The translations under genes and the position numbers were made by a program. The notes beneath the pieces were generated by a model that worked only from the letters and a program-made list of their open reading frames with translations, did not search any database and was not told the DNA's origin. A stretch of DNA of 64,000 nt from Chryseobacterium sp. CY350. GTDB taxonomy: Bacteria; Bacteroidota; Bacteroidia; Flavobacteriales; Weeksellaceae. Location: assembly GCF_027945075.1 (NCBI RefSeq), contig NZ_CP116034.1, forward strand, positions 2,480,001 through 2,544,000, in the 5' to 3' direction. Shown here one piece after another: positions 16,095 to 24,977 of the stretch (position 1 is its first letter; every line of letters begins with the position of its first letter).

Positions 16095-16732
16095 TGAAAA
16101 AGATCTTAGCTATCACATTTCTTATATTATTTATAGATCAGGCTTCAAAAATTTATATTAAAACACATTTCAGTTTAGGCGAAAGTGTTTCTGTTTTACC
16201 ATTTTTTAAACTTACTTTCGTAGAAAATCCAGGAATGGCTTATGGGCTACATTTTGGTGGCCTCATTGGAAAATACCTTCTTGTGGTTTTAAGACTTTTC
16301 TTAATCGGAGGAATGATTTATTTATTCAAAAAATGGCTGGCGCAGGGAGCATCAAACTATTTGATCATTCCGATGTCTATTATTTTTGCAGGAGCCATCG
16401 GAAATATCATTGACGGAATGTTCTACGGATTGATTTTCGACAGCGGAACAGTTTATGACGAAAGTATCGGCAGATGGATTGATTATGGTGGAATTTCTAA
16501 AATCACTTCTTTCGGGGACGGTTATTCTAATTTTATGAAAGGTTGCGTTGTTGATATGCTTCATTTCCCGTTGGTTGACTGGACAGTTCCTGAAAACTGG
16601 CCGGTAATTGGAGGAAAACACATCGAATTTTTTAAGTATATCTTTAATATTGCCGATTCTGCAATTACGGTTGGAGCTGCATTATTATTGATCTTCAGAA
16701 AGAAAGCTTTCCCGAATGGATTAGAATTTTAA
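16094..16732 (+). CDS. lspA: Lipoprotein signal peptidase (signal peptidase II)
   Basis: An inner membrane aspartyl protease that removes signal peptides from prolipoproteins. It has 212 residues, longer than the approx. 160-170 of proteobacteria because of an extra loop between the catalytic helices (about 115-165), as is common in Bacteroidota. The two catalytic aspartates are in GNIIDGMFYG and IFNIADSAITVG. Helices are seen at the N-terminus (LAITFLILFIDQASK) and C-terminus. It overlaps the upstream small gene by one base and is followed by the YdcF-like gene after three bases. Confidence 0.93.
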   Translation: MKKILAITFLILFIDQASKIYIKTHFSLGESVSVLPFFKLTFVENPGMAYGLHFGGLIGKYLLVVLRLFLIGGMIYLFKKWLAQGASNYLIIPMSIIFAGAIGNIIDGMFYGLIFDSGTVYDESIGRWIDYGGISKITSFGDGYSNFMKGCVVDMLHFPLVDWTVPENWPVIGGKHIEFFKYIFNIADSAITVGAALLLIFRKKAFPNGLEF

Positions 16733-16735
16733 TCA

Positions 16736-17377
16736 ATGAAAATTTTAAAAAAAATATTTTTTATCGGACTGATATTCCTAGGAGTATCAGTTCTTTTTAT
16801 TTTCTGGGCCAACTTTAAGATTGATTCGGAATCAGAAGATTATGTGACTTCAGATTTATCAAAACTACCGAATAAGAAAACAGGCCTTTTGTTGGGAACA
16901 AGCAAGACCCTTTCAAACGGAAGTCCAAATGCTTATTTTTTCAATAGAATAGAAGCTGCAGTGAAATTATATAAATCCGGAAAAGTTCAAAATATCATTG
17001 TAAGCGGAGATAATTCTAAAAAAGATTACAACGAGCCCGAAGAAATGAAAAATGAGCTCATCAAAGCTGGTGTTCCCGCAGAAAGAATCTTCGAAGATTT
17101 TGCAGGTTTCAGAACTTTGGATTCTGTAGTTCGAGCGAAGGAAATTTTCGGACAAAATTCTTTTATTGTCATTTCACAAAAATTCCACAACGAAAGAGCA
17201 GTTTATCTTGCACGAAAAAACGGCATCGAAGCTTACGGTTACAATGCCGCAGATGTAAATAAATATGCCGGAATCAAAACTAATGCGAGAGAAAAATTAG
17301 CACGAGCAAAAGTTTTTTGGGATTTTATTTTTGGAGTAGAACCGAAATATGGAGGAGATAAGATTTTAATTCGTTAA
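16736..17377 (+). CDS. SanA/YdcF-like DUF218 protein
   Basis: A 213-residue protein with an N-terminal membrane anchor (FFIGLIFLGVSVLFIFWA) and an extracytoplasmic DUF218 domain. Family markers are GLLLGTSKTL, NIIVSGDNSKKDYNEPEEM, GVPAERIFEDFAGFRTLDSV and VISQKFHNERA. E. coli SanA of this family affects envelope permeability to vancomycin. The gene begins three bases after lspA and is probably in the same operon, which fits an envelope role. Confidence 0.82.
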   Translation: MKILKKIFFIGLIFLGVSVLFIFWANFKIDSESEDYVTSDLSKLPNKKTGLLLGTSKTLSNGSPNAYFFNRIEAAVKLYKSGKVQNIIVSGDNSKKDYNEPEEMKNELIKAGVPAERIFEDFAGFRTLDSVVRAKEIFGQNSFIVISQKFHNERAVYLARKNGIEAYGYNAADVNKYAGIKTNAREKLARAKVFWDFIFGVEPKYGGDKILIR

Positions 17378-17470
17378 AAGTTTACGCTCTATTTTAATCC
17401 TTCTTAAACCCTTTAATAGGGCAAAGCAAGAAATAAGTATTCCTTTTTTAGTAAACTTAAATAGTTTCCC

Positions 17471-17478
17471 TAAATTTG
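17471..17478 (+). promoter_or_regulatory. -7 element of trpS
   Basis: TAAATTTG, a match to TAnnTTTG, 34 bases before the trpS ATG. The -33 position reads TAG rather than TTG. Confidence 0.5.
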
Positions 17479-17512
17479 CAGTTCATTAATTTTTTAAAAT
17501 ATTTTAAAACAA

Positions 17513-18481
17513 ATGTCAAGAATTCTTACCGGCATACAAGCCACCGGAACTCCGCACCTTGGAAACCTTTTAGGTGCTATTATTCCTGCTGTTGAATTAT
17601 CAAAACAGTCTGGAAACGAATCATTTTTATTCATTGCAAATCTTCATTCGCTTACGCAGATTAAAGATGCAAAAGAACTTAAACAAAACACCTACGAAAT
17701 TGCTGCGGCTTGGCTTGCTTGTGGATTAGATACAGAAAAAACATTCTTTTACAGACAGAGCGACATCCCTGAAACCTGTGAACTATCTTGGCATTTATCA
17801 TGTTTTTTTCCTTATCAGAGACTGACTTTAGCGCATTCTTTTAAAGATAAAGCAGACAGACTTCAGGATGTGAATGCAGGTTTATTTACCTATCCAATTT
17901 TAATGGCAGCAGATATTTTGTTGTATGATGCAGAAATCGTTCCCGTAGGAAAAGATCAGCTTCAACATTTGGAAATTGCACGTGATGTCGCTTCAAGATT
18001 CAATAATCAAATGGGAGAAGTTTTGGTTTTGCCTCAGGCTGAATTGCAGGAAGACACCAAATATGTCCCTGGGGTGGACGGTCACAAAATGTCAAAATCC
18101 AGAGGAAACATCATCAATATTTTCTTACCTGAAAAGGAATTGAAAAAACAGGTCATGAGCATCGAAAGTGATTCTAAATCTTTAGAAGAACCAAAAGATC
18201 CGTCTACAGATAAGACTTTTGCTATTTTTGAATTAATTGCTACACCGGAACAGACTGAAGAATTAAGAGCTAAGTATTTAGCAGGAAATTTCGGTTACGG
18301 TCATGCTAAAAAAGAACTTTTGGATTTAATTCTGACAAGATTTGAAAAAGAAAGAGAACTATTTTCTTACTATATGAACAATCTTGATGAACTGGAATCA
18401 AAACTTCAGGAAGGCGCAGTAAAAACAAGAGCAATTGCTACTCAAACCATTCAGCGAGTACGAGAAAGTTTGGGAATTTAA
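17513..18481 (+). CDS. trpS: Tryptophan-tRNA ligase
   Basis: Charges tRNA-Trp. The 322 residues show the class I signatures ATGTPHLGNLLGA (HIGH-like, residues 10-22) and GHKMSKSRGN near residue 190. LLYDAEIVPVGKDQLQHLE is the tryptophan/ATP site segment of bacterial TrpRS. The length is normal. It is a single gene with its own -7 element and a strong terminator. Confidence 0.96.
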   Translation: MSRILTGIQATGTPHLGNLLGAIIPAVELSKQSGNESFLFIANLHSLTQIKDAKELKQNTYEIAAAWLACGLDTEKTFFYRQSDIPETCELSWHLSCFFPYQRLTLAHSFKDKADRLQDVNAGLFTYPILMAADILLYDAEIVPVGKDQLQHLEIARDVASRFNNQMGEVLVLPQAELQEDTKYVPGVDGHKMSKSRGNIINIFLPEKELKKQVMSIESDSKSLEEPKDPSTDKTFAIFELIATPEQTEELRAKYLAGNFGYGHAKKELLDLILTRFEKERELFSYYMNNLDELESKLQEGAVKTRAIATQTIQRVRESLGI

Positions 18482-18504
18482 TCTGAATACTTCTAATAAA
18501 TAAC

Positions 18505-18535
18505 GTTTCGGCGGCACCCTTTGGTGCCCCGAAAC
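18505..18535. terminator. Terminator between trpS and the HAD gene
   Basis: A strong GC-rich hairpin, GTTTCGG-c-GGCACC / GGTGCC-CCGAAAC with loop CTTT and one bulged base, followed on the plus strand by TGTTTTT. It lies between converging genes and probably serves trpS, possibly both. Confidence 0.85.
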
Positions 18536-18552
18536 TGTTTTTCAATATGGTT

Positions 18553-19248
18553 TTATAAATATTCTTTAATTTGTAAAAGATGTTCAATAACTTTTAAATT
18601 TTCACGATCTGGATTTTCATTTAAAACATTAAAGAAAATCACATCTATTCCAAAATTCTGTGCTCCAACCACATCAGCAACCCAGTCGTCGCCAATCAAT
18701 ATACTTTCATCTTTTTCAGCTTTCGCAAGATTTAAAGAATATTCGAAAATTTCAGGATTTGGTTTTCTAATTCCTACAGAATCTGCACTGGTGATGGTGT
18801 TGAAGTAGTGATCAATTCCGGACAAAATACATTTTCTCTCCGTCACTTCCTGAAAGCCGTTTGATATAATGTGAAGCGTATAATCTTTAGATTTTAAATA
18901 ATCTAAAATAACCTCCGCACTTTCTACCAAATGATTATAATTAAGAATTTTATCTAAAAAATGTTCTTCAAAAAACATCGACAATGTCAAATCATCAATT
19001 TCGAAACGTTTGAAAGTATCGTAGAAACGGTGTTTTCTGAGATATTCCTTATCAATTTCACCGTCTCTTATTTGCTCCCAAAGTCTTTCATTGATTTCGT
19101 GGTAAACAGAATGAAATTCTTCAAAATCAATGTTGTATTTTAATGTAATTTCTTCCTTTTCAAAAAGATCTTTGATGGTAAGATAAGCGTTTTTACGGTG
19201 ATCCCAGAGTGTATTATCGAGATCAAAAAAAATGTGCTGAATTTTCAT
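18553..19248 (-). CDS. HAD-superfamily phosphatase (YjjG-like)
   Basis: A 231-residue hydrolase of the YjjG family, which includes pyrimidine nucleotide 5'-phosphatases. Motif I is FFDLDNTLWDH with the nucleophile Asp, motif II is LHIISNGF, and motifs III/IV are RKPNPEIF and LIGDDWVADVVGA. The ATG at 19248 (MKIQHIFFD) is chosen because a TAATTTTG -7 element ends seven bases upstream of it, which would place the longer non-ATG start inside the promoter. It appears to be a single gene. Confidence 0.85.
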   Translation of the reverse strand: MKIQHIFFDLDNTLWDHRKNAYLTIKDLFEKEEITLKYNIDFEEFHSVYHEINERLWEQIRDGEIDKEYLRKHRFYDTFKRFEIDDLTLSMFFEEHFLDKILNYNHLVESAEVILDYLKSKDYTLHIISNGFQEVTERKCILSGIDHYFNTITSADSVGIRKPNPEIFEYSLNLAKAEKDESILIGDDWVADVVGAQNFGIDVIFFNVLNENPDRENLKVIEHLLQIKEYL

Positions 19249-19254
19249 ACAGCA

Positions 19255-19262
19255 CAAAATTA
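19255..19262 (-). promoter_or_regulatory. -7 element of the HAD gene
   Basis: TAATTTTG on the minus strand (TAnnTTTG), with TTG at 19288-19286, a spacing of 23. It predicts a leader of only a few bases and sets the start codon at 19248. Confidence 0.5.
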
Positions 19263-19446
19263 ATGATTAATTTTTTGAAATGTGACAAAGATTACTTTTG
19301 GTCTTTATCACATCAAGATTTTTTGAGAAACTTAGCAAAAAATCAATGGTTTGTTTTTTGGGTTTCAAACTTTTCATTTTTAAAGAATCGTTATTTTTCA
19401 TAGGCAAAAATTGTTTTTTCTTTAAAACGAAGAAGTAAGTGAATTA

Positions 19447-20034
19447 TTATCTTGTTAAGATAATATTATTTTCCTCCATGATTTTTCTTAAGTTAATTAA
19501 TGCGTACCGAACACGTCCTAAAGTCGTATTAATACTCATATCTGTGTGTTCTGCGATTTCTTTAAAACTCAACCCGTCAAAAAACCTGAGTTTTATCACC
19601 TCTTGCTGATTTTCCGGAAGACACTGCAACATTTTAAGCAAATCTTCCTGAATTTGTAAACTCACCAGCTGATCTTCGATATTTTCTGATGGCTCCCGAA
19701 TGAGATCAAAAATCGAAAACTCCTCATTATCGAAGGTCGTCTCCGAAACTTTTACATTTTTAGATTTTGCTCTGAAATGATCAATAATAAGATTTTGGGC
19801 AATTCTTTTCGCCCAAAGAATAAATTTACCTTCTTCATTATAACGACCTTCTTTCAGCATAATAATGATTTTAATAAATGTATCCTGGAAAACATCATTT
19901 GCCAAATCTTCATCATTTATTTTGTAAAGAATAAATGAAAAGAGGTCTTTCTGATGACGATGTATAAGGGTTGATAATGCTTCTTCGTCTCCTTGTTGGT
20001 AAAGAGATATTAATAGGCTATCTGTTGACTTCAT
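19447..20034 (-). CDS. RNA polymerase sigma factor, ECF/sigma-70 family
   Basis: A 195-residue alternative sigma factor. Region 2 includes DLANDVFQDTFIKIIIML and KFILWAKRIAQNLIIDHFR, and region 4 includes LPENQQEVIKLRFFDGLSF and the helix-turn-helix IAEHTDMSINTTLGRVRYAL. No anti-sigma factor gene lies next to it, unlike most ECF factors. Standalone flavobacterial factors of this size are common. The ATG at 20034 starts MKSTDSLLISLY. What signal it answers is unknown. Confidence 0.88.
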   Translation of the reverse strand: MKSTDSLLISLYQQGDEEALSTLIHRHQKDLFSFILYKINDEDLANDVFQDTFIKIIIMLKEGRYNEEGKFILWAKRIAQNLIIDHFRAKSKNVKVSETTFDNEEFSIFDLIREPSENIEDQLVSLQIQEDLLKMLQCLPENQQEVIKLRFFDGLSFKEIAEHTDMSINTTLGRVRYALINLRKIMEENNIILTR

Positions 20035-20223
20035 GACTTTTCTTCTCAGTATTTATCTTGTAGACTTACAGTCTCCCAACATTCTGTTAGGTTTTTTGTC
20101 AGCTACAAGTTGTATTAGAGTAAAGTCGTGTCAATAAGCATTTTAATTATGTTGTAAATATAAATAAAATTTTAATAACTGTTAACAATTTATTAAATAT
20201 TTAGAACAAATTTGTAAAAAAAT

Positions 20224-20715
20224 CTACTTAAACATATCATGTAAGAATGCTGTCGGTAGATTTAGTGTGAAATTAATATTTAAACCTTTTAATTCTTTAC
20301 CATTTAATGTGCTATCTGCTATTGAAAATGCATAACCACCCGTCAAATCTAAAAGACCAAAAAGCGAAACTCCGATTTTGGGAGCAACATATTTATTTGT
20401 TCCTTCAACTCCTGCCAGAAAATAATAAGAATGCTTAAAGTCAACGTTTTTTTCAAAATTCAACAAAACATCGGCATTCACTTTTGGCATGATCGCAAAT
20501 TCAGAATTGGCAGATCCCATCAACGCAGATGCTCCCAGACGGTAAATGACGTCGTCAGTTTTAAGAAAAAGCAACTTCCCTCCTACTTCTCCGAAGCTTT
20601 GATTTTGATAAACATAGCCTACATTCACCATTTTATGTATCGTAACCTGAGCTTTTGAAAAAGCATTTAAAAAACATATACACACGATTGCCGCTACCCA
20701 ACGAAAGTTCTTCAT
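20224..20715 (-). CDS. Exported protein of unknown function
   Basis: A 163-residue protein with a signal peptide (MKNFRWVAAIVCICFLNAFS, cleavage near SKAQ). The mature part has alternating hydrophobic strands (VGYVYQNQSFGEVGGKLLFL, YYFLAGVEG, IGVSLFGLLDLTGGYAFSI) like a small outer membrane barrel. I do not recognise the family. A separate unit from metK, whose terminator lies beyond metK's own end, 30 bases from this gene's start. Confidence 0.6.
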   Translation of the reverse strand: MKNFRWVAAIVCICFLNAFSKAQVTIHKMVNVGYVYQNQSFGEVGGKLLFLKTDDVIYRLGASALMGSANSEFAIMPKVNADVLLNFEKNVDFKHSYYFLAGVEGTNKYVAPKIGVSLFGLLDLTGGYAFSIADSTLNGKELKGLNINFTLNLPTAFLHDMFK

Positions 20716-20745
20716 CCTATTTTATTTAAAACGTAAATTTAAAAA

Positions 20746-20778
20746 AAACTGCCTTATCTCATGAAGATAAAGCAGTTT
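20746..20778 (-). terminator. metK terminator
   Basis: On the minus strand AAACTGC-TTTATCT / AGATAAG-GCAGTTT (one mismatch) closes on a short loop and is followed by a run of T, about 20 bases after the metK stop. Confidence 0.85.
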
Positions 20779-20797
20779 ATATATCTAAAAGAAAATA

Positions 20798-22078
20798 TTA
20801 AATTCCGAAAGCGGATTTAATTTCTTCTACTTTGTCTAATTTTTCCCAGGTAAAGAATTCCAGACCTGTAAGAGTTAGTTCATTTTTATGACCTTTATTG
20901 AAAGTTTTATCAGCAACAAAATGCTCTCTTCCCATGTGACCGTAAGAAGCAGTTTCCTGATAAATAGGATTTCTCAACTTCAAATTTTGCTCTATTGCAT
21001 AAGGTCTAAGATCGAAAATTGTAGAAACTTTTTTAGCAATTTCTCCATCATTCAAATCTGTTTTTGAAGTTCCGTAAGTGTTGATGTACAAACCACAAGG
21101 TTCAGCAACACCAATTGCATAAGAAACCTGTACCAAAACTTCATCTGCAACACCTGCAGCTACTAAATTCTTAGCAATGTGTCTTGTTGCATAAGCAGCA
21201 CTTCTGTCAACTTTTGAAGGATCTTTTCCAGAGAAAGCACCACCACCGTGAGCTCCTTTTCCACCGTAAGTATCAACGATGATTTTTCTTCCTGTCAAAC
21301 CTGTATCTCCGTGAGGACCTCCGATTACGAATTTTCCGGTTGGATTGATGTGATATTTAATTTGATCGTTGAATAAAGCTTTGATTTCCTCAGTCTGCAA
21401 AGCAACAACTCTAGGAATCAAAATATTTTTGATGTCTTCTCTGATTTTATTCAGCATTTCCTCTTCAGCAGCAAAATCATCATGCTGAGTAGAAACTACG
21501 ATAGAATCAATTCTTACCGGTTTGTGATCGTCAGAATACTCGATTGTTACCTGAGATTTCGCATCCGGACGAAGATATTTTATTTCAGAATCTTCTCTTC
21601 TTATCGCAGAAAGTTCTTTAAGAATTGTATGTGCCAAATCCAAAGCCAAAGGCATATAATTTGCCGTTTCGTTGGTTGCATAACCGAACATCATTCCCTG
21701 ATCGCCAGCTCCTTGTGCATTTGCTTTAGCTTCGAAAGACTCGTCATTTACAGCTCTGTCGACACCTTGATTAATATCCGGAGATTGCTCATGAATTGCA
21801 GAGATCACCCCGCAAGAATCACCATTGAACATATATTCACCTTTTGTATAACCAATTCCGTTGATTACTTCTCTTGCAATCGTCTGTACATCGAGATAAG
21901 CACCAGATTTTACCTCACCTGCCAAAACTACCTGACCCGTAGTCACCAAAGTTTCACAAGCTACTTTTGAAGTTTTGTCGTATGCTAAAAAATTATCGAT
22001 TAGTGCATCAGAAATCTGATCGGCAATTTTATCCGGATGACCTTCTGAAACTGATTCAGACGTAAATAAATAAGACAT
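20798..22078 (-). CDS. metK: S-adenosylmethionine synthetase
   Basis: Makes S-adenosylmethionine from methionine and ATP in the cytoplasm. The 426 residues show [20 protein letters not shown] at the N-terminus, [12 protein letters not shown] in the middle, and the P-loop-like [19 protein letters not shown]. The length is slightly above the approx. 384 of E. coli, as in other Bacteroidota. It has a textbook promoter at 22218-22248 and a leader of about 130 bases containing a SAM-II riboswitch, so its own product should switch it off. Confidence 0.97.
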   Translation of the reverse strand: MSYLFTSESVSEGHPDKIADQISDALIDNFLAYDKTSKVACETLVTTGQVVLAGEVKSGAYLDVQTIAREVINGIGYTKGEYMFNGDSCGVISAIHEQSPDINQGVDRAVNDESFEAKANAQGAGDQGMMFGYATNETANYMPLALDLAHTILKELSAIRREDSEIKYLRPDAKSQVTIEYSDDHKPVRIDSIVVSTQHDDFAAEEEMLNKIREDIKNILIPRVVALQTEEIKALFNDQIKYHINPTGKFVIGGPHGDTGLTGRKIIVDTYGGKGAHGGGAFSGKDPSKVDRSAAYATRHIAKNLVAAGVADEVLVQVSYAIGVAEPCGLYINTYGTSKTDLNDGEIAKKVSTIFDLRPYAIEQNLKLRNPIYQETASYGHMGREHFVADKTFNKGHKNELTLTGLEFFTWEKLDKVEEIKSAFGI

Positions 22079-22153
22079 ATTATTCTTGTATTTTTAAATT
22101 AAATGTAGAAGAAAAAAATGAATAACTGCCCAGAAAAAGCTAAAAAGAATATA

Positions 22154-22203
22154 CTGTTTTAGCATTTTTTTAGAGAGGTTGCAATCAGGTCAAATTTTTC
22201 CTC
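22154..22203 (-). ncRNA. SAM-II riboswitch upstream of metK
   Basis: On the minus strand the leader reads GAGG, then AUUUGACC and UUGCAA in the loop, CCUC closing P1 (22203-22200 with 22178-22175), then UAAAAAAAUGCUAAAACAG. The order AUUUGACC...UUGCA...UAAA..GCUAAAA is the conserved signature of SAM-II (the metA motif of alphaproteobacteria and Bacteroidota). CUG in the loop can pair with the final CAG as the pseudoknot. The pattern was recognised from memory of the family, not by a covariance search. Confidence 0.82.
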
Positions 22204-22217
22204 GTTAATAACGATGG

Positions 22218-22248
22218 CAAATTTAAGCACTATTTTCGTAATACTCAA
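22218..22248 (-). promoter_or_regulatory. metK promoter (TTG-N20-TAAATTTG)
   Basis: On the minus strand TTTTG (TTG at 22248-22246), 20 bases, TAAATTTG (22225-22218). This is a near-perfect Bacteroidota promoter and places the transcript start about ten bases before the riboswitch P1 stem. Confidence 0.8.
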
Positions 22249-22310
22249 AACTTTTGCCAGGTAATTGTAATTTTCTTGAAATTAATGATTTAGATCAGTT
22301 CTGATCAGGA

Positions 22311-23261
22311 TTACTGAGGTTTGATGCTCACGTAATCTTTAGGATTTTCATTATAATTAAGCTTTTCGGAAAGTGAATTTTTTATAAATGTTCCTAATTC
22401 ATCAATAATTTTCTGCTTAAAGGTCGGCTTATAATAAATGATACTGATTTCTCTGTAAGGGAAAGGCTTTTTAAACCTGAAAACTTTGCTTTTTTGCTCT
22501 TCAGACAATTGATTTAAAGCTAATTCCGGCAAAATACTGATTCCGCCAACTTTATCAACCATGTGAACTAATGTCTGAATATTAGAAGCTAAGAAATCAA
22601 GATTTTTTGGCTTTAATCTGTTTTCTTTTAGATGGCAGATATTTTCAAACTGATTTCTCAGGCAGTTTCCTTCTTCTAAAAGCCAAACTTTTTCAACATT
22701 CAATTCATCGGGAACGATAAATGTATTTTTCTTATTCGCTTCGGTGTCTGAACTGTAAATCATCAGCTCTTCATTAAATAAGAAATCCTGATAAAATTCG
22801 TTGGCATTATCGTAAGGAGTAGAAATTATTCCTGCATCTAATTCACCAGACTTTAAGGCTTTAATAATATTATCTGTGGTCATTTCTTTCACATTCATCA
22901 GAATTTTCGGATTCTCTTCGAGGAAATGAAAAATTTCTGTTGGTAAAATAAATGATGAAACGGTCGGGATAATCCCCAAGTTAATAGTTCCGCCCAAAAT
23001 ATTATTCAATAGATTGGCCTTATTTTTAAGCTCATTGACGGCTTCGATAATTACCTTTGCCTGATCTATGATTTGTAACCCTACATCTGTGGTGCGGATT
23101 GGGTGAGTTGTTCTGTCAAAAACCTTCACATCCAGCTCATCCTCAAACTTCTGTATCATTGCACTTAACGTTGGCTGGGTTATAAAACAAGCCTGAGCAG
23201 CTTTACCAAAATGTTTGTACTTATCGACAGCGATAAGATATTCCAATTGCTGAATGTTCAT
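22311..23261 (-). CDS. oxyR: Hydrogen peroxide-sensing LysR regulator
   Basis: A LysR-type activator of 316 residues. The N-terminal helix-turn-helix includes FGKAAQACFITQPTLSAMI. The effector domain carries both redox cysteines, C200 and C209, in EEGNCLRNQFENICHLKENR, equivalent to C199 and C208 of E. coli OxyR, which form the disulfide on peroxide exposure. It is divergent from katA, its probable target. A TATCTTTG -7 element (23289-23282, minus strand) lies 20 bases before the ATG. Confidence 0.93.
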   Translation of the reverse strand: MNIQQLEYLIAVDKYKHFGKAAQACFITQPTLSAMIQKFEDELDVKVFDRTTHPIRTTDVGLQIIDQAKVIIEAVNELKNKANLLNNILGGTINLGIIPTVSSFILPTEIFHFLEENPKILMNVKEMTTDNIIKALKSGELDAGIISTPYDNANEFYQDFLFNEELMIYSSDTEANKKNTFIVPDELNVEKVWLLEEGNCLRNQFENICHLKENRLKPKNLDFLASNIQTLVHMVDKVGGISILPELALNQLSEEQKSKVFRFKKPFPYREISIIYYKPTFKQKIIDELGTFIKNSLSEKLNYNENPKDYVSIKPQ

Positions 23262-23281
23262 TTGATTAATATTATCTATGA

Positions 23282-23289
23282 CAAAGATA
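23282..23289 (-). promoter_or_regulatory. -7 element of oxyR
   Basis: TATCTTTG on the minus strand, with a TTG 18 bases further upstream (23310-23308). It lies in the 129-base region shared with katA. Confidence 0.5.
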
Positions 23290-23323
23290 TGATGTTTTTG
23301 GCAGAACCAATTAAAAATTCGAG

Positions 23324-23331
23324 TAAATTTG
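23324..23331 (+). promoter_or_regulatory. -7 element of katA
   Basis: TAAATTTG, 59 bases before the katA ATG. The -33 position has no clear TTG, as expected for a promoter that needs an activator such as OxyR. Confidence 0.5.
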
Positions 23332-23390
23332 ATAATTATTAGGCTGATTACAGCTCTTTAAATTATCAATAATGATCAAAATATAATTCT

Positions 23391-24878
23391 ATGGATTCTA
23401 AGAAATTAACTTCAAGCAGCGGTGCACCTTATTATGAGCATCAAGACTCACAAACTGTAGGTTCCCGAGGTCCTGTTTTGCTGCAAGACTTCATTCTACA
23501 GGAAAACCTTGCTCATTTTGTGAGAGAAAGAATCCCGGAAAGAATAGTTCACGCCAAAGGAAGCGGTGCTTACGGAAAATTTACGGTAACCCATGATATC
23601 TCAAAATATACAAAAGCAAAACTTTTTTCTCAGATCGGAAATTCTTGTAAAATGTTCGCACGTTTCTCAACCGTTGGTGGTGAAAAAGGAAGTGCAGACA
23701 CTGCAAGAGATCCTCGAGGATTTGCTCTTAAATTTTATACTGAAGACGGAAACTGGGATTTAGTAGGTAATAATACGCCCGTTTTCTTTATTAAGGATGC
23801 TAAAAAATTTCCAGATTTTATTCATACTCAGAAAAGAGTTCCGAAAACTAATCTTAAAAGCCCGACCATGATGTGGGATTTCTGGAGTCTGAACCCGGAA
23901 TCACTTCATCAGGTTTTAATTTTAATGTCTGAAAGAGGAACGCCTTACGGTTACAGGCACATGCACGGATTTGGGACTCACACATTCTCGATGATCAATG
24001 CTGGCAACGAAAGAACTTGGGTGAAATTTCATTTTAAAACAAAGCAGGGTATAAAAAACTTCACCAACGAAGAGGCTACAAAAATGGCAGGTGAAAACCC
24101 AGACTTTGCCCAGGAAGATCTTTGCAATGCCATTGACAGCGGCGACTTCCCAAAATGGACGATGTATATTCAGACGATGACCGAAGAACAGGCAAACGAA
24201 TTCAGATGGAATCCTTTTGACATTACAAAGGTCTGGTCTCAGGCAGATTTCCCACTTATTGAAGTAGGTGAAATGGAATTAAATGAAATCCCAAATAACT
24301 TTTTTGCGCATGTGGAACAATCGATATTCTCACCAAGTAATTTAATCAACGGAATCAGTTTCTCACCAGATAAAATGCTTCAGGGAAGATTGTTTTCTTA
24401 TCCCGATGCTCACCGATACAGAGTTGGAGTGAATGCACACTTATTAGAAGTTAATAGATGTCCTTTTGCTGTAAATAATTATCAGAGAGACGGTTTTATG
24501 GCAGATTCCAGCGAGTATCAGGACAAACCAAACTATCATCCTAATAGTTTTGACGATATTCAACCGGATTCTTCATATAAAGATTTCGAATATGAGCTAG
24601 ACAGTAAGCACGTAGCGAATTTTAATAGAAATGAAAATGATGATGACCACTACACGCAACCAGGATTGTTATATACAAAAGCAATGAATCAGGAAGACAG
24701 AGATCACTTGGTAAAAAACATCATCGATCATATGAGCGGCATAGACGGCCCAAAAAGAGATGAAATCATCAACCGCCAGCTTTGTCATTTTTTCAGAGCA
24801 AACATTGAACTTGGGATGAAAGTAGCGTCTGGTTTGAGCATCAATATTGATTCTAATATGATGAATCACACAAAATAA
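23391..24878 (+). CDS. katA: Catalase (monofunctional, haem)
   Basis: Breaks hydrogen peroxide into water and oxygen. The 495 residues correspond to the small-subunit (clade 3) class. The catalytic His54 is in ERIPERIVHAKGSGAYG, the catalytic Asn is in DLVGNNTPVFF, and the haem-ligand Tyr is in GRLFSYPDAHRYRVG. No signal peptide, so cytoplasmic. It is transcribed divergently from oxyR and ends at a strong terminator. Confidence 0.96.
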   Translation: MDSKKLTSSSGAPYYEHQDSQTVGSRGPVLLQDFILQENLAHFVRERIPERIVHAKGSGAYGKFTVTHDISKYTKAKLFSQIGNSCKMFARFSTVGGEKGSADTARDPRGFALKFYTEDGNWDLVGNNTPVFFIKDAKKFPDFIHTQKRVPKTNLKSPTMMWDFWSLNPESLHQVLILMSERGTPYGYRHMHGFGTHTFSMINAGNERTWVKFHFKTKQGIKNFTNEEATKMAGENPDFAQEDLCNAIDSGDFPKWTMYIQTMTEEQANEFRWNPFDITKVWSQADFPLIEVGEMELNEIPNNFFAHVEQSIFSPSNLINGISFSPDKMLQGRLFSYPDAHRYRVGVNAHLLEVNRCPFAVNNYQRDGFMADSSEYQDKPNYHPNSFDDIQPDSSYKDFEYELDSKHVANFNRNENDDDHYTQPGLLYTKAMNQEDRDHLVKNIIDHMSGIDGPKRDEIINRQLCHFFRANIELGMKVASGLSINIDSNMMNHTK

Positions 24879-24895
24879 ATTAGATAAAGTAATAG

Positions 24896-24929
24896 AAAAA
24901 GGGAAAAAATATATTTTTTTCCCTTTTTT
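24896..24929. terminator. katA terminator
   Basis: AAAAAGGGAAAAAA / TTTTTTTCCCTTTTT hairpin with a short ATAT loop, 17 bases after the katA stop. It is symmetric and could work both ways. Confidence 0.8.
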
Positions 24930-24977
24930 ATGCAAAAAAATCTTTAATTTGCAGGTTATTAAAGATATAGGCACTTA

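Noticed and set aside
21482..21970. A 162-codon plus-strand ORF inside metK
   Set aside because: It lies fully antisense to metK, and its translation is rich in Cys, Arg and Tyr, typical of an antisense shadow.
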